Positions 25,704-38,691 of a stretch of DNA of 64,000 nt are shown here, in pieces. Below the pieces are notes generated by a model. The model was not told the DNA's origin, searched no databases, and saw only the letters and a list, made by a program, of their open reading frames with translations. Position numbers and translations under genes: made by a program. Origin of the DNA: Sesamum alatum (Eukaryota > Streptophyta > Magnoliopsida > Lamiales > Pedaliaceae). The DNA lies in contig JACGWO010000011.1 of NCBI GenBank assembly GCA_034509735.1, positions 25,528,979 to 25,592,978 of the forward strand, in the 5' to 3' direction. The number at the start of each line of letters is the position of its first letter. Position 1 is the stretch's first letter.

Positions 25704-26383
25704 GGGTAAATAACACTTTTTGTCCCTATTCTTAGGGTCAAAATTAATCTGTAATTTTTTCAAAATGTTACGATTTGGTTCAACCATAAAAATTGGGGTT
25801 GAAGTTAACGGAATTTGGAGAACACGGCCTGGGGGTGTTGTTCAAACATGTCGCTTTTAGATCCACTTTCTCTCTCCTCCAAATCCTCACCGTCAGACCA
25901 AATCCCTTGACCCACTACCACCATTTGAGAGCCCATGCAACAGTTGTCATTGTGCATCTCTACCCATCGGCGATCGGCCCATGGTCGACGACTTCTTGAC
26001 TTTCTCCCATTTGCGAAACCCTTGCCTACGATCTCGTCTCTTCTCCCATTTTTCACCATCATCCACCATCCTTTCGCCAGCGCACCACCATCACGACAAT
26101 CATTTTCCACCCTCACCCATCATCGTCCACTTTGTCATTGGTGAGACTTCTCTGTCTCCTTTTCTTACGCGGTCATCCCCCTTCTTTCACTCCGACTTCA
26201 TTTCTCTAGATCTAAAGAACACGATCATGTTCTCCTATTTCATTAATTTTTACCCCAATTTTAATAGCTAGACCAAAATTATAATATTTTGCAAAGATTA
26301 AGAACTAAAAAAGTGCCTTAAAATATTTAAGGACAAAAATCAATTTTAACCCTAAATATAGGGACCAAAAGTGTAATTTACCC
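25704..26383. mobile_element. Large terminal-inverted-repeat element, non-autonomous
   Basis: Left GGGTAAATAACACTTTTTGT and right ACCAAAAGTGTAATTTACCC are inverted repeats that extend inward (CCCTATTCTTAGGGTCAAAA against TTTTAACCCTAAATATAGGG). The interior is pyrimidine-rich with no credible protein. Confidence 0.55.
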
Positions 26384-26567
26384 AAATAATAAACACATTT
26401 TTGGTGAAAGGAGTTTGTGATAAGTTTATGCTTTTGGGTGCTCGAGGGATGCACATTAGGCGTGATACACGAGTTTTAACCTATTGGCCTTTAACTCTTT
26501 ACCGAAAAGCAAAAAAAATCTTCCCTTCTTTCAGCTTTGGTCCAAATATTTGGATAATATAAAATAA

Positions 26568-26765
26568 GGTAAATTACAATCACACTCGTTGAAATTAATT
26601 TAATTTATCTAAATATTTTTTATTTTTTATAAAATTATAATTGCACCTCTTATGGGGTGTTGGTGTAATTTAATTCAAGGGTATAATTATAAGATTTTGA
26701 CCCTAAATAAGGAGAGTAATTGTAATTTTAATTTATAACCTGAGGAGTTAGTTGATATAATTTAT
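26568..26765. mobile_element. Small fold-back MITE
   Basis: GGTAAATTACAATCACACTC left and an inverted counterpart around GGAGAGTAATTGTAATTTT right. Edges are approximate. Confidence 0.4.
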
Positions 26766-26870
26766 CTTATTAATTAATTCTCGCATCATATTCACTACCT
26801 ACTACAAAACGTATCTTAATTATACCACATTCAAATTTATTTTTCCTTCTAATTTTGAATATTTTATGTG

Positions 26871-27165
26871 CACTAGAAAAAAATTAATATTTAATCATGA
26901 CTAATTGTTATGGGTAAAAATAAATAACTATAGTGAATAGTGATTCACCACGGTCATACAATGGTTACTGGTCGTGGTATTCACGAGTGTGACTAAAATA
27001 ATTGTCATGGCTTAAAAACATTTGCTAAGACTCATAACCATGGCAAAAAGAATTTTTATGGTGGATGTCTAGGTTTTTGTTTAACCATGACTAGTAATAA
27101 TTCTTTACCATAATTTTAGTCCGTAGCCAATAAATTTATAGCCAATAGTAAATTTTCTTCAAGTG
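26871..27165. mobile_element. Mini-CACTA MITE
   Basis: CACTAGAAAAAAATTAAT at the left and AATTTTCTTCAAGTG at the right. The interior is close to the copy at 804-1081. Flanking triplets GTG/ATG are an imperfect duplication. Confidence 0.65.
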
Positions 27166-28759
27166 ATGTCTAATATCGAATATTTGAGCAATACTAAGAA
27201 CTATACAAAATTATTTTTTTTTAACTATATTCATGTATCATAATTGAACTATAATTATTTTTAACTATATTCATATATCATAATTACCATTTAGTGTCTT
27301 CCAAAGGTCACTCCATTTTAATAAACATGATTCCCATATCTAGAAAAAGAGTATAGGAAGAACCATTGCACAACAATTATTGTCCATAGGGACTACTCAC
27401 CACTTGGTGAAGAACCTTATCCACATTTCCAAATTTGGTGGTGGGTATAATCTTTGTGACTTTTTCTTTCTTCTTCTTTTTTCTTTTATAAAATAAATAA
27501 ATTTGGATGGTTTCAATTCTGATCATTGTGATCAGAACATCACTTTCGAGACTATTGTCCACTCCGAGAGGTCTTATAAATTACCCACCAATGCAAAACT
27601 AACAAACTGCTTGCAGTCGGTAAATTACAGTCTGAACATACTTTGCACAATCTCAATATTACAAGCACACTTAATCTTCTCTCCAGAAAAATGGACCCTT
27701 TACACTCATATTATGGGTTATTTATACAGTGAAATAATGTTCTCTGTTCTGTCACTGATACAAAAATACAATTATGGGTTCTGATTAATTGTCTTCGTAA
27801 GGTCACTGTTTCTTGATCGTGGGCAGTTCAATAATTTGATAGGAACATCAAGATCGTGTGATTCTCCTCTGCTCTTTGATGGAAAAAATGGATCGTGCGG
27901 CCTTATGATTAGAAATGACTCGTCCTCCTAAAATGTATTGACATAATAATCTTAGTGACTACTATAGACTACATTTGGATTTGATGGAATGATCTAGAAA
28001 AAAAAATTTAAATGACTCCATATCAACATAATTTAAAATCGATTGATTCAACAAAATATAGTTCATAAAATAGAGTTAAAATTTTCCAAATCCTTTGAAG
28101 TTAAAATGATACAAATAAATTCAAATAATTTATTATTAAGGATTAGAAACCGTATCTTCAAATCCATCCATCCAAACAAACCCTTACATAATTAAAAGTC
28201 CCATTTCCATCCCTTTCAACCATGCTCTTTTTCTTATATTAAGACAAAAAGGGTCACTATTTTAACCACTAAACACCTGTTTTCTTGCCTTAATCATAAC
28301 CCCAAATTGTCACTAATCTTTGGAGGGGTTAAACAAATGTTGCTTTACTCATTCTTTAATGGTAAAAAGACTAAAAGTTAATGATTCCTTTCCACTTTGT
28401 GTGTAATTTAATTAAAAAGGGTATGTTAAAATTATAACAAGACAATCACTAATTAATGACAGTTAAGCACATAATTAGGAAAAAAGTGATGTTGGGGTTT
28501 GGATGTGGAGCTGAGTCAGCAGAAACATCTTAGGCCACAAATGGCTTCTGCTCAAATCCATGTACACGTCTTATGTTGTCAGCATTTCATTTGGACATCT
28601 CATTTTATTATTATGTTTGTGGATTCCAAGTGAAGGGTGCAGCCCTTGCCCAAGGATTTCTTGTTCACTTGGTACAATGATTTTTTTTTAATATATAAAA
28701 AAAATAGTATGTTATCAATTTGAGCTTCACAATGCAATTTAGATTTGTTTCTTATTTTA
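27166..28759. other. AT-rich intergenic DNA
   Basis: No gene recognised. Around 27965-28192 a possible MITE has ends ACATTTGGATTTGATGG and the inverse of TTTGGATGGATGGATTTGAA. Confidence 0.4.
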
Positions 28760-29259
28760 GAAATAATCAAACTGTTTTTCACACGATTTGTTACACATAA
28801 ATTTTATGTGATTTGGTAAATTACATTTACAATGTCTAACGTTTGTATCCATCTTATAAATAGATTTCTGATTAGTTGAAATTCATTAAATTTTTTAATA
28901 TTAGCAAAAAAGTTGAATGAAAATCTGTTTGGCTTAATACTGATTTATTGCAGGTAAAACATATCTTCTGGCCAGGAAATATTTTGTATAAGGATGAAAA
29001 AAATTTCTTTTCTGACCAAACTACCCTTATACATATTCACACGCTAATGCAATAAATCAGTAATAAATTAATCAGGGATAAGTATAGATTTTTATTCAAA
29101 TTTTTTCGCTAAAATTAGAAAATTCGACGAATTTTGACTAACGGATGAATCTATTTGTTAGATGGAAACAAATGTCAGAGGTACTACATGTAGTTTCCCA
29201 ACACAGAGAAATTTCATGTAATTAGACCAAACTGCAACAGAAGACGATGTAATTATCCC
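28760..29259. mobile_element. Fold-back Mutator-type MITE
   Basis: The right end GATGTAATTATCCC and interior (GCTAATGCAATAAATCAGTA, CTAACGGATGAATC) match the 30204-30715 family; the left end is decayed. Non-coding. Confidence 0.55.
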
Positions 29260-30194
29260 TTTATTGTATAATGATACTATATTCTAGTATTATATTTAAT
29301 AATACATATTCTAGGGTATAAAATATATTATTTTTAAATATATAAATGTGATGGGGAAATTATATGCAGCTCTTGATCAAGTCATGTGACATATTTCGCA
29401 AGCTAGAAACTTTAAGCTCTTCTTCAATCTTCTCCTTTCAATTGATCTCCCCTCCAAAAGTTCCTTTCACAATAAAACTATGGGGTATTATACTAGGCTC
29501 ATAAATACGGGGGTGCGTAAAATTAATTTTACCCCCTCATCAGCTACTAATTTGTGAATATAATTTACTAGTTAGGGGTAATTTGGTATACAATAATTTA
29601 AATCGTACGATTTTAATATATTATCACATTTTATAGAAAGAATTTGACATTTCTTTAAAATTGGAGAAATTTTAGCTCGGACCTGATTCGATCAAACATG
29701 AACCAATTATATGGCAAGTGCAATATACTTATCATGTGATTGGTGTACAGTTCAGGAAAAGTGACCAATCATATAACAAGTCTATCACACTTGCTCTATG
29801 ATTGATTTGATTCAACCAAATTTGATTCGGAAATTTTTTTTCCAACAAATTGCCCTTGGATTGATTTTTTGTATCCATAACTTCCTCATATATGTACATA
29901 AATCCGGAGACTTTTGGTAGGAAAAATAATAAAAAATTCTTTTGCAATTTTGGTACGGAGGCTGACTTGAATTTTTGTATTCATATTTAATATAGAAATA
30001 TGAATAAATAATGTGAATATTATATATATATATATGCATATTATAAATGAAATCTAGATTGTTGTGGATGTGAACATGTGTAAATTTTTTCTATTAATAT
30101 TTGATACTTTCGTATTATGAATGATGTTATAGTTTAAACTTAAATTTGACATATGAAAATAATATCTGATTTGTAAAGTACTTATTTCTTTTCT
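29260..30194. other. AT-rich intergenic DNA
   Basis: No gene recognised; a (TA)n run lies at about 30021-30035. Confidence 0.4.
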
Positions 30195-30203
30195 TATTTA
30201 AAA

Positions 30204-30715
30204 GGGATAATTACACTCCCCTCTTTTGAGATTTAGTGTAATTACACGTAGACTCTTGTAGTTTGAGAAATTACATCTACTATTCCTGAGGTTTGCTTCT
30301 ATCTAACAAATGGGTCCCTCCGTTAGTCAAAATTCACCAAATTTATTGATATTAGCAAAAAAAAATTGAATTAAAAGTGAGATTTGTCATCGAATGACTT
30401 ATTACTGACTTATTGTAGGTCAAACGAATCTTTTTATGACCAAACTACCCTTATATATCTTCACACGTTAATGCATTAGAGGAGGTATATTTCCACCGTT
30501 TAAAGGGTAATTTAGTCATAAAAGATTTGTTTGGCCAACATTAAGTCATTAATAAGTCAATCGAGGATAAATATCAATTTTCATTCATTTATTTTGTTAA
30601 TATCAATAAATTCGGTGAATTTTAACTAACGGAGGGACTTATTTGTTAGACAGCAAACCTTTGTAATTTTAACGTGTAATTAACCAAACTCAGCGGAGGG
30701 GAGTGTAATTATCCC
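30204..30715. mobile_element. Fold-back Mutator-type MITE, intact
   Basis: Starts GGGATAATTACACTCCCCTC and ends GGGGAGTGTAATTATCCC, with most of its 512 bp palindromic. A perfect 9-bp duplication TATTTAAAA flanks it (30195-30203, 30716-30724), the size made by Mutator-like transposases. It is the reference copy for the family here and carries no transposase. Confidence 0.85.
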
Positions 30716-31201
30716 TATTTAAAAAATAAAAATGAAAATTTTGTATTTTTTATCCCACTATTTAAGGGTATTGCACTTTTAGTCCGAAACTTTATGGGGA
30801 CAAATTGGACCTCACAATTTTAAAAAAAAAAGCACTTCAGGTTCATATCCAAATGGCTGTTGTAAAAAGGACAGAAAAACAGGCATGTACTCCTCACGTG
30901 CGATTTTATACATCTATCTGGAGAGAAAACAGGTACTTGGGTGTCACATGTTCACTTCGGAGGAAAAAATTGACGTCATTTTTGCACACTTCTAACCTAT
31001 ACAAGTAACATGCACTCATTAATTTTTTTTTTTTAAAAAAAAATCAATCTTGTTAACCGGACAAATTTTTTATTTTCAGTGAGCTTCCTTCCTTATGCTC
31101 TGGCCTGACCTTCACGAACAGCTTTCTTTCAGCTACCAACTTCAAAGCTTGATCTCATTTTTTCATTCCCGAGGAAGTGCATATCTTACCCGGATCTTCT
31201 T

Positions 31202-31345
31202 CTATAATGGTACGGAACAATAGTATCATTGGGGTAGATACACAAATTACTTTAAATATAAGAAGCGAGTTGATTTTCTGTTACGATAAATTGATGAAAC
31301 AATAGCCGATCCGATAGCTGCTTCAGCGATTGATCGGAACAAATA
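31202..31345 (-). pseudogene. ndhE: Plastid-derived ndhE 3' fragment (NUPT)
   Basis: The minus strand reads [20 protein letters not shown] and then a stop, which I recognise as the C-terminus of the plastid NADH dehydrogenase subunit 4L (NdhE). It is intronless and isolated in nuclear DNA, so it is most simply a plastid-to-nucleus transfer. The extent on both sides is not resolved. Identification from memory of the family. Confidence 0.6.
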
Positions 31346-32639
31346 GATGTAGCAAATTGGGTGTTATGTCAATTCCATATTGGGTGTTTGTGAGAAAAAG
31401 AAATGATCATACTCTAATACCCATATTTATTAAGAATGGTATGAGGAATAAAAAACACAAGGAACGATGCTCAAAGCCCAGCAACGGAATAGCCCAATAA
31501 TTTTCTAAAATATGGGCTTTGAAAATTGCAAAAAGAGCCTATGTAACGATTGTGAATTTGTTTAATGGACTTCAAACGACTATAACTTTTGATAGACTAT
31601 AAAAATTACGAGACAATCTATACTTGCATGGAGTGAGTGGTTTCATTGCCATAATATTCAATGATCTTGGCATTGTTTGGAATCTTTTTCTTTTTCTTTT
31701 TTGAAGCCATTTTCAATTACTTTTAACTTTTCTTTTGTAGCTGTCCTAGTGATCACGAAGTGGGATTCACATCATTAAAATAGTCGAAATTGTGCGGACT
31801 TCATATGATTTCCTGTTCATATTTCATAGCCGAAAAGGGTTGCAAGAATCCTTTAAGACAAAAGGGGTATTTGTCGGTACAATCTAAAGTAAAAAGTCGA
31901 AAATTGTAATAGAACATCGGAGCTGGAGCATGAGGATAATCGTTAGGGTAGGGTAAGTCTTCATCTTCCTTTTATTTTTGTCTGAAATTTCTGCAAGAAT
32001 GAATCTTTTTGCTGCATATATTTCTTGTTTCTCTTATCTTTCTTGAATTTTATCTGGGAATAGTTCGCTTGTTTCTCCTTTCTTTGTAAGTTTTCGGACA
32101 TTTGGGTTCTTGTCTATGTTCAGAAAAATCGAAGCTGCAAGTAGCTTACATACATATATATATATATATGTATGTATATACATACCCTTGATTTTTTACT
32201 ATTGTTTAGAATCTTGTAGCTGTTTTCCTTTTTCCAATTTCAAATATGTATGGCATGCTTTCCAATGTGAAGTAATAAGTTGGAATTGCATTAGGGACAT
32301 CTACAAATGCGTGAAATTTGTAGAGTTCCTTTTTGATAGGGTTTACGACTCTACCGTTGCCTCATTGCGCGAGTTATTATTCATTTTGTCTTTGTACGAG
32401 CCTCATGATTTTCTTCTGAAAAGGTGCCTCGCTAGGGAGGGGGAGCTTGGGGCTTATAAGCCGTTCAAGCTCAAACTCCTCGGCTGCAGCCAATGTCGGA
32501 CAGTTGCCTATGTCACTTCCTTTGTTGTATATTGTTCAGTAGACTTATTCTATTTTACTTTGGACATGTCTCTGCTTTCTTTTGTTATGTCTTGATAACT
32601 TCTGTACTGAATTCTGTTGCCAATTGGGGTCTTGAACAG
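31346..32639 (+). other. Probable 5' region of the At4g00755-like F-box gene
   Basis: A non-coding first exon may end at a donor near 31950 (AGGGTAGG|GTAAGT). The next exon would start at 32640 after TTGAACAG. The interval also holds an open 161-codon stretch (32110-32595) with no recognised family. Confidence 0.35.
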
Positions 32640-32694
32640 GTCGAAAAAATCGAACCTTTTTGATTAGGAAGGTAGAGTGAGGGCCTATCCTCAA

Positions 32695-35272
32695 ATGGAG
32701 AACAGGAAAGATTTCTTGGAACGTCTGGAAACCGATATGGCTTTGAACATCTTGATGCGCTTGGATGATCCAGCAGATCTAGTTCGTGCCAGTGCTGTCT
32801 CGCGGTCTTGGCACCGTCTTGGTGAGCTGTCGCCATTTATCTTTCAATGCCGTCTGTAAAATTGGATTTTCATTGTGTTATATCACTTAGGCATATAGCA
32901 TTTCAGCTACATTTCATGGCTTTAAATAAGAGATGGCTTATACTTGTTGAGTTTGTGTTGTTGAATCTTACATTTAGTAATATAAGTTGTTTTCTGCAGT
33001 GATATCAAATGGGCTTTTAAAACAGCTAGGTTTGAGGATGTTTCCCCAACTCTCCAATAATATCCGTATAATCGTACCCGATTCTTGGACGATGAATAAT
33101 GCGAATGTTGGACGTAGCAATGATATTGAGATGGAGGTTCTTGAAAGGGAGCATAAAGTATATGCTTCTCTATTTCAGGCTCTATTTACATCGAAACTTT
33201 CTCCGAGGGATTGCATTGCGGATGCAGTTAGCGCCTCCAGCACAGATCACGATCCATACGAAAACATTGTCAACACGCTGAGTCCGTGGAGCAGATCGCG
33301 ATGGGGAGCAGCTTCATACTGGTCAAGTAAAGGACATAGCAATCCGGATGTGCCCGAGACGTTAACTTACCAACTCAAAGCTGGCATCTCCATTGTTACT
33401 GAAATCGATATACGACCTTTTGAAGGTGGTTGTTCGTCTTCTGTAAATCTTTTCTAAGTATGCTTTCTGTCACTGGAATGCTTGACTGTCTTTTGCTGAT
33501 GATGTTTCCTATCGCCGTTTACAGTTTATTGGGAGCCAGACCGTCCCGTATGCTCAGCAAAGTCTGTGCGATTCCGAATGGGCTTCGCCAGATCCCAGAG
33601 CTTGCCGTTATGCAGACCTGACGATGATTTTGTATGGACATATACTTCACCAACATTTCCCATGGAGCAGGTGAGTTCTTAGGAAATTGCAAGGATAGAA
33701 TTTTGTTCCGTTGATATAGAAGCCACCTATCAACTGTTTATACTAAGACGCTTGAGAAACGTTGTAAAAATGAAAAAATTATATTTGGGTTGCATTTGGA
33801 TTGAAGGATCTGAAATTATGGATTTCAAATCCTTAATAACAAATCCTCTGGAATTGTTTGTATAATTCTAGAAGGTAAATTACGACGTGCTCCCATAAAG
33901 TTTATCATAATTACAAATACTCTCTCGTTGTTTGAAAAGTCAAATATCCCTTTGTGATAGCTCATTATAGGTGGTATTTGTTAGACGGTTGTTAATCTGG
34001 CGGGGGGGGGGTGTTTATTTATATTTTTTCAAATAACAAGAGGGTATTTATAATTATGGGATACCTTATGGGAGCCTATTGCAATTTACCCTAATTCTAA
34101 ATTTAAAGGATTTCAAATCCTTTAATTCTATTATGTTTTGTTGAATATTAATTGATTTCAAATTATTTTCAAATGGAGTCATTTGAAATCATTTCTCCAA
34201 ATCCTTCCCTCAAATCCAAATGCATTGTTAAGTGTATGCACAAAAATTAGTTAAGCTTATATGTAAAGTTGGGTCAGACTCTATATTACAACACTATGAA
34301 CTTCTAGATAAGGGCATTTTCGTCCCAGTGGCCATGCTCGCTACAAGTGACGTTGCCTTCCCATATCAGCATCACGACTAACCGAAAAAGCTCGTTGTTC
34401 TCCTTGAGTTTGCATTCTTTGCTTCCTGAAGAAGACGGGATCTTTCCTAATGAAAAAAGACTGATTTCTCCCAACTCTTTTGCTTGTGAGCAGGAAAACC
34501 GCTTGCAGCAATTGAAGCTACCAAAACCTGTTCTTTGCATTGGTGGATATCTGCAGGTTGAGCTTTTGGGTAGAATTCAGAGGGCAGAAGCTGACGGACT
34601 ATTCTACGTTTGGTTAGTCCCAGAACGATGCTCGGAATTCTTACATGCGTTCATTATTTTTTCGACTGGCATAGATGATACAACGTTAACGTGTTTGTCT
34701 TTCTAGAGTCACAATCCCTGACAAGTGATTCTCGTAGCGCCATTTGAAGCATTGCTGTTGATGATATACACATATTTTAAAGCTAATCTTGATGCATGCC
34801 AAGAAGTTATCTAGTTTTTGTCAGAAATGTCTGCACACTGCATGTGAAATGCCCATTAGGACAGCATTTGACAGTGTTTTTCATGTCGAAATTGAGTGCA
34901 GTCTTCTTTCCTTTTACCGTTGTTCGATTTCCAGTTTATCTAGGTTAGGAGTCTCATTCAGCCGAAGGTTAGAAGAGATCTTGTTTGTCAAATACTTTCT
35001 GCAAGCATGTCTGCATTACTACAAACGTAATCCTATTGGCGTACAAGGTTTGTTTGCACAGCGCCCGTGTCTCTGTTCTTGTTTTCTTACGACATTGACA
35101 TTGATGCTTCATTTGCACTTGCAGTATCTGTCACGTACGAGTTCTAGGGCTTCCCCTAGAGCCTGCATTCCACATAGAGATGATCGAACCATCTGGCACA
35201 TTCTCGCTCCAGTACGACCCCAACTCTCTTAACTCTACCCTGGAACACTCTTGTAATGGTGAAAACTTGTAG
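32695..35272 (+). CDS. F-box protein, At4g00755-like
   Basis: Five coding exons, 32695-32821, 33000-33425, 33525-33670, 34494-34612 and 35125-35272, total 966 bp and encode 321 residues with every junction GT-AG and in frame. The N-terminal F-box is about residues 8-45: LERLETDMALNILMRLDDP, DLVRASAVSRSWHRL. The rest matches the plant At4g00755-type family: SPRDCIADAVSASS, WGAASYWSSKGH, IDIRPFEVYWEPDRP, FRMGFARS, YTSPTFPMEQENRLQQLKLP, IGGYLQVELLGRIQ. It is a presumed SCF ubiquitin ligase receptor; the substrate is unknown. Intron 3 (33671-34493) holds nested MITEs. It converges on the PEX11 gene with 363 bp between stop codons. Confidence 0.92.
33787..34227. mobile_element. Nested MITEs in F-box intron 3
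   Basis: The outer ends TTGCATTTGGATTGAAGGAT and its inverse ATCCTTCCCTCAAATCCAAA define one element. Inside it, 33871-34091 is a second element with GGTAAATTAC...GCAATTTACC ends, flanked by TAATTCTA on both sides (33863-33870, 34092-34099). A G10 run lies at about 34003. Confidence 0.55.
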
Positions 35273-35635
35273 GTGTAAGGTTATCAGCAGCTCGAGACAG
35301 TCTCAGAGTTGACGGAGAGAATCCAACGGATGCCCGGTATTTTTTGCATTTCAGCTACTGAGATCGTTTGATGTCAGCCCTTTATTTAACTTATTTTGTT
35401 GAATGTGGGCATATTTTTGAATATCTGAGCAGGGCAAAACATGTAAAACCGCAAGACTCTGTAATTTGATGATCAATATAATACTAAGACAGATCCATAG
35501 GCTGCAGCATATATTATTGTTACATTGTTGGGCAAGAAAATGAACAGTGACAGCAAATTGCTTAGATTCATACAGCTTCGAATAATAGATAATTATTTTA
35601 AGACAATGAAGCTTGCTGTCCTGAGAAAGCCCCTC

Positions 35636-37224
35636 TCAGGTTGTCTTAGCCTTCTGCGGTGATGGAAGCAACTGCTCGACACAATTAAAACGTTTTGTCA
35701 ACAAAATGCCGGATCATATGACTTATGGGAATCGATTCAGATGTTAAAACCAGGTATCGCCAATTCAATCTACTTATCTCGATCTTTTGATTAAGCTATT
35801 TGCGCGTGAATATGATGGCAGCATAGCTAGAACAAGAACTTTCTAACGGAAAAATGTAGAGCGTAAAATGACCTTAAAACGTGAGGCGAAAAGGGAGAGA
35901 TACCTGGTAGCATGATATGAGAGAGGTGATGAATCCAAAGGCACCAGTTACACGAGGAGTGACTTTCTTGGGTGCTAGTTGAAGCAAGCCAACGGCAACA
36001 ACTATGTCCATGGCTGCTTTAATGAGGGCGAGCGACCTCTCATTTGAGTTCTGAAGCTTGTTCCGGTACTGCTCGTTCTAAAATGAAGATGCAACCAAGA
36101 AGAAGCATCAGAAAAATGATGTATCGGGAATTCAGAGTGAAACTGCAAAACTTTATTAGCAGGTTTTGCAACAACGGACCTTGTATTTATTTGTATTCTT
36201 CAGTTCCTTCTCTAATTTCTTCATCGATGATGAAAGCCTTCCAAGTTCACCAATCTAAATCGACAAACGAGGAAACGAGCCGAAGATATCAATAAAATCG
36301 AAATGATTAAAGGTATCATCATCATCATCTTGAGGATAGAAAATGGCAGGAGCACGTCAAACGCATACCTCAACCAGGGTGGTACAGACTGAAGAACCCA
36401 ACCAACAGAAAAGAGATATCCTTCCGATTAGTTCTGTACGTTCTTTGTTCTGCATAAGAAAACATCAGACGCTTACTCGACAACAACAAATCCATTTCCC
36501 GACTATTGAACTAGAGAAGTCTATAACATACCTTATATATGCCTGTCCTACCTAGCCAAACAATTTGATCCAAAAACAAGAAAGTGGACAAGAGTGCGTT
36601 TTTGGACTGAAACGGACACCAAGCGAACGGGTCAGATATCAGGAAATGACTTGGTTGAAAATTCTATATTTGAGGAGTTAATGCTGACCTTTCCCAGCAG
36701 AATCAGAGCAAGTGGAGTTCCAGGAGCATTTGGACTAATGAGACCATGGAGATCATTGACAAACTGTAAAATTAATCGATACGGAAAATTGGTCATGCCC
36801 ATTGACAGAAAACACACAAGTTAAGTAAACAGCTTCTATGTAATGTGAATGTGTAAATTGGTGTTTCCTTTTCTGAAAATATTGCACAAAAGTCAGTGCA
36901 CACAAAGTTGTGAAATTAAAGAAAAAACGGGTTAGAAAGAAAGGACAGACAAAGGCATACATCACGAAACCAAAAAATTGATCACAGAACGACGAGATCA
37001 AACTCCTCACAGAAATCACTGGTAATACTTACCTTGAACAAACGAAAAACTTTTCGGGCCAAGCTAGTTGATTTGTCAACATTCTGTGCTGTTCCAGGCT
37101 CTCCATTACTCAAGAATTTCGAACCATATTGTATCGCCCTGCATATCTTATCCCTTGCTTCAGCTTTGTTCAGGTACAAAACAGCAAGAGCAAGCTCTGC
37201 TCTGGCCACATCCAACGTACTCAT
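35636..37224 (-). CDS. PEX11: Peroxisomal membrane protein 11 (PEX11C/D/E-type)
   Basis: Seven exons, 37224-37033, 36763-36689, 36606-36532, 36449-36369, 36254-36180, 36077-35904 and 35671-35636, encode 235 residues, the length of Arabidopsis PEX11C-E. All introns are phase 0. Recognisable parts are LARKVFRLFKFVNDLHGLIS, GTPLALILLGKSKNALLSTF, LDQIVWLGRTGIYKNKE, LIGRISLFCWLGSSVCT, a basic coiled stretch MKKLEKELKN and the membrane-spanning IVVAVGLLQLAPKKVTPR and GAFGFITSLISCYQ. PEX11 sits in the peroxisome membrane and drives elongation before fission. No disruption is seen. A splice acceptor at 37242-37243 suggests an intron in the 5' leader. Confidence 0.95.
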
Positions 37225-37240
37225 GTTTTATCTCGATAAA

Positions 37241-38533
37241 CCTGGAAAGTCAAGACACCAACTCAAACAACATGAATGAGACGGTATATCTTCAATCATA
37301 ACCTATGAACGGTTAAATTCTACTTCACATTAAAAAGACTAAGAACATAAGACTACATGAACAGGTAGTCTACTACAGAAAACACCAATCTTGATGAACT
37401 GCTGCATTTTACACAACCAACCGCCAGCACGATATCTCCAGAGAATAAGCACAGCCACCTTTCGGCTGTCAAACTGCCCAAGGATTCACGTACACGTAAT
37501 TTTTTATTCGATAAGTTCCTGGTGTAGTTTTATCGACACAGGATAACTAGCAGAACTTCTTCTCTACTCTTTCTAGTAATCAAATTACATCGGTCACAAT
37601 CAAGAAAACTGTCGTATCACAGTCTTCACAATCCTTAAAACAAAATACCAGCAGAATTACTGAACAAAATTGCCCAATAATAACATATAATTGCCAAAAA
37701 TTCCAGCAAGCATCACTACCAGCTACTCTAATCTTTTAGTCCACCGGCGATAATTAGCCAACTTGAAAAGAATTAAGCTATGCACATAACTAATCTTGCA
37801 AGGACTCACACAGTAAGAAGCCCTTTTCATCCAAAAACACACACAGAGACAGAACTCAGTTACAAAATCAGACAACTAAAAAGATATCATCTTTACCAAT
37901 CCCACTTAAAACCGATACGAATGGGAAGAAATAACTAACAAGAATCGAGTAACAGCCAAAAGGGTTCATCATTTCCTTACATGAAGTGGAAGATGAGTAA
38001 TAATCCATTGAAAAACACAAGAAATTAAAGGGTTTAACGTTAAAATACTCTTTTCCATTGTGTGTATATATGCATATTTATATATATATCATTGTATCTA
38101 ATAATTCTCACCGGGGTTTTGGGCGACACCTCTTGTCTTGAAATTTCAGAATATCATTAGCATAATTCCATAAAAAGAGATGAGGATGAGTTTCAGATAA
38201 AGGGGCGATAAAAGGCGTGTTTGGTCCTCTCCTTTTTTTCTTATTTTCCAAATTTTCGGAATTAATAATGCTGTTCGCGATAGGCTTCGGACGTCAGTCG
38301 TCACCCGCCGCCAATCTTCACCTCATCAATCTCATGATCCAACGGCTGGCGTTGCGTACAAAGTGGATGTGGGATGTTAGACTGTCCTTGAATGAAGTTT
38401 TTGTCAACTAGCGACTTTCCGAAATTAAAAGGTTTCGAATTAAAGTCGTTATTCATCCTGTCTCGTTATCTTTTAAGTCAACAACTAGAGTCGAGACTTA
38501 TGAGTGACAAGATGAAAATTTTCATTAGGTTTT
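37241..38533 (-). promoter_or_regulatory. Probable 5' leader intron and promoter of PEX11
   Basis: Low coding potential. The interval would contain the leader intron and, near 38080-38092, a TATA-like run. Reading frames here do not resemble proteins. Confidence 0.35.
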
Positions 38534-38691
38534 TGATGTGGCAGTGGTTTTTAATGAAGGAATAATAGAGAAAATCACCCTCGATACAATTGCACTCTAA
38601 GTTTAGCGAGGGAATTTTGTATATGTCTTGTCAAATCAATGAATAGTCCAAACCCCTTAAAAAATAATGTATGGGTACTTATAGTGATGTT
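38534..38691 (+). repeat. Element A left inverted terminal repeat
   Basis: About 158 bp, roughly 90% identical to the reverse complement of 43352-43511 by eye. The same sequence occurs at 55839-56000. Confidence 0.8.
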
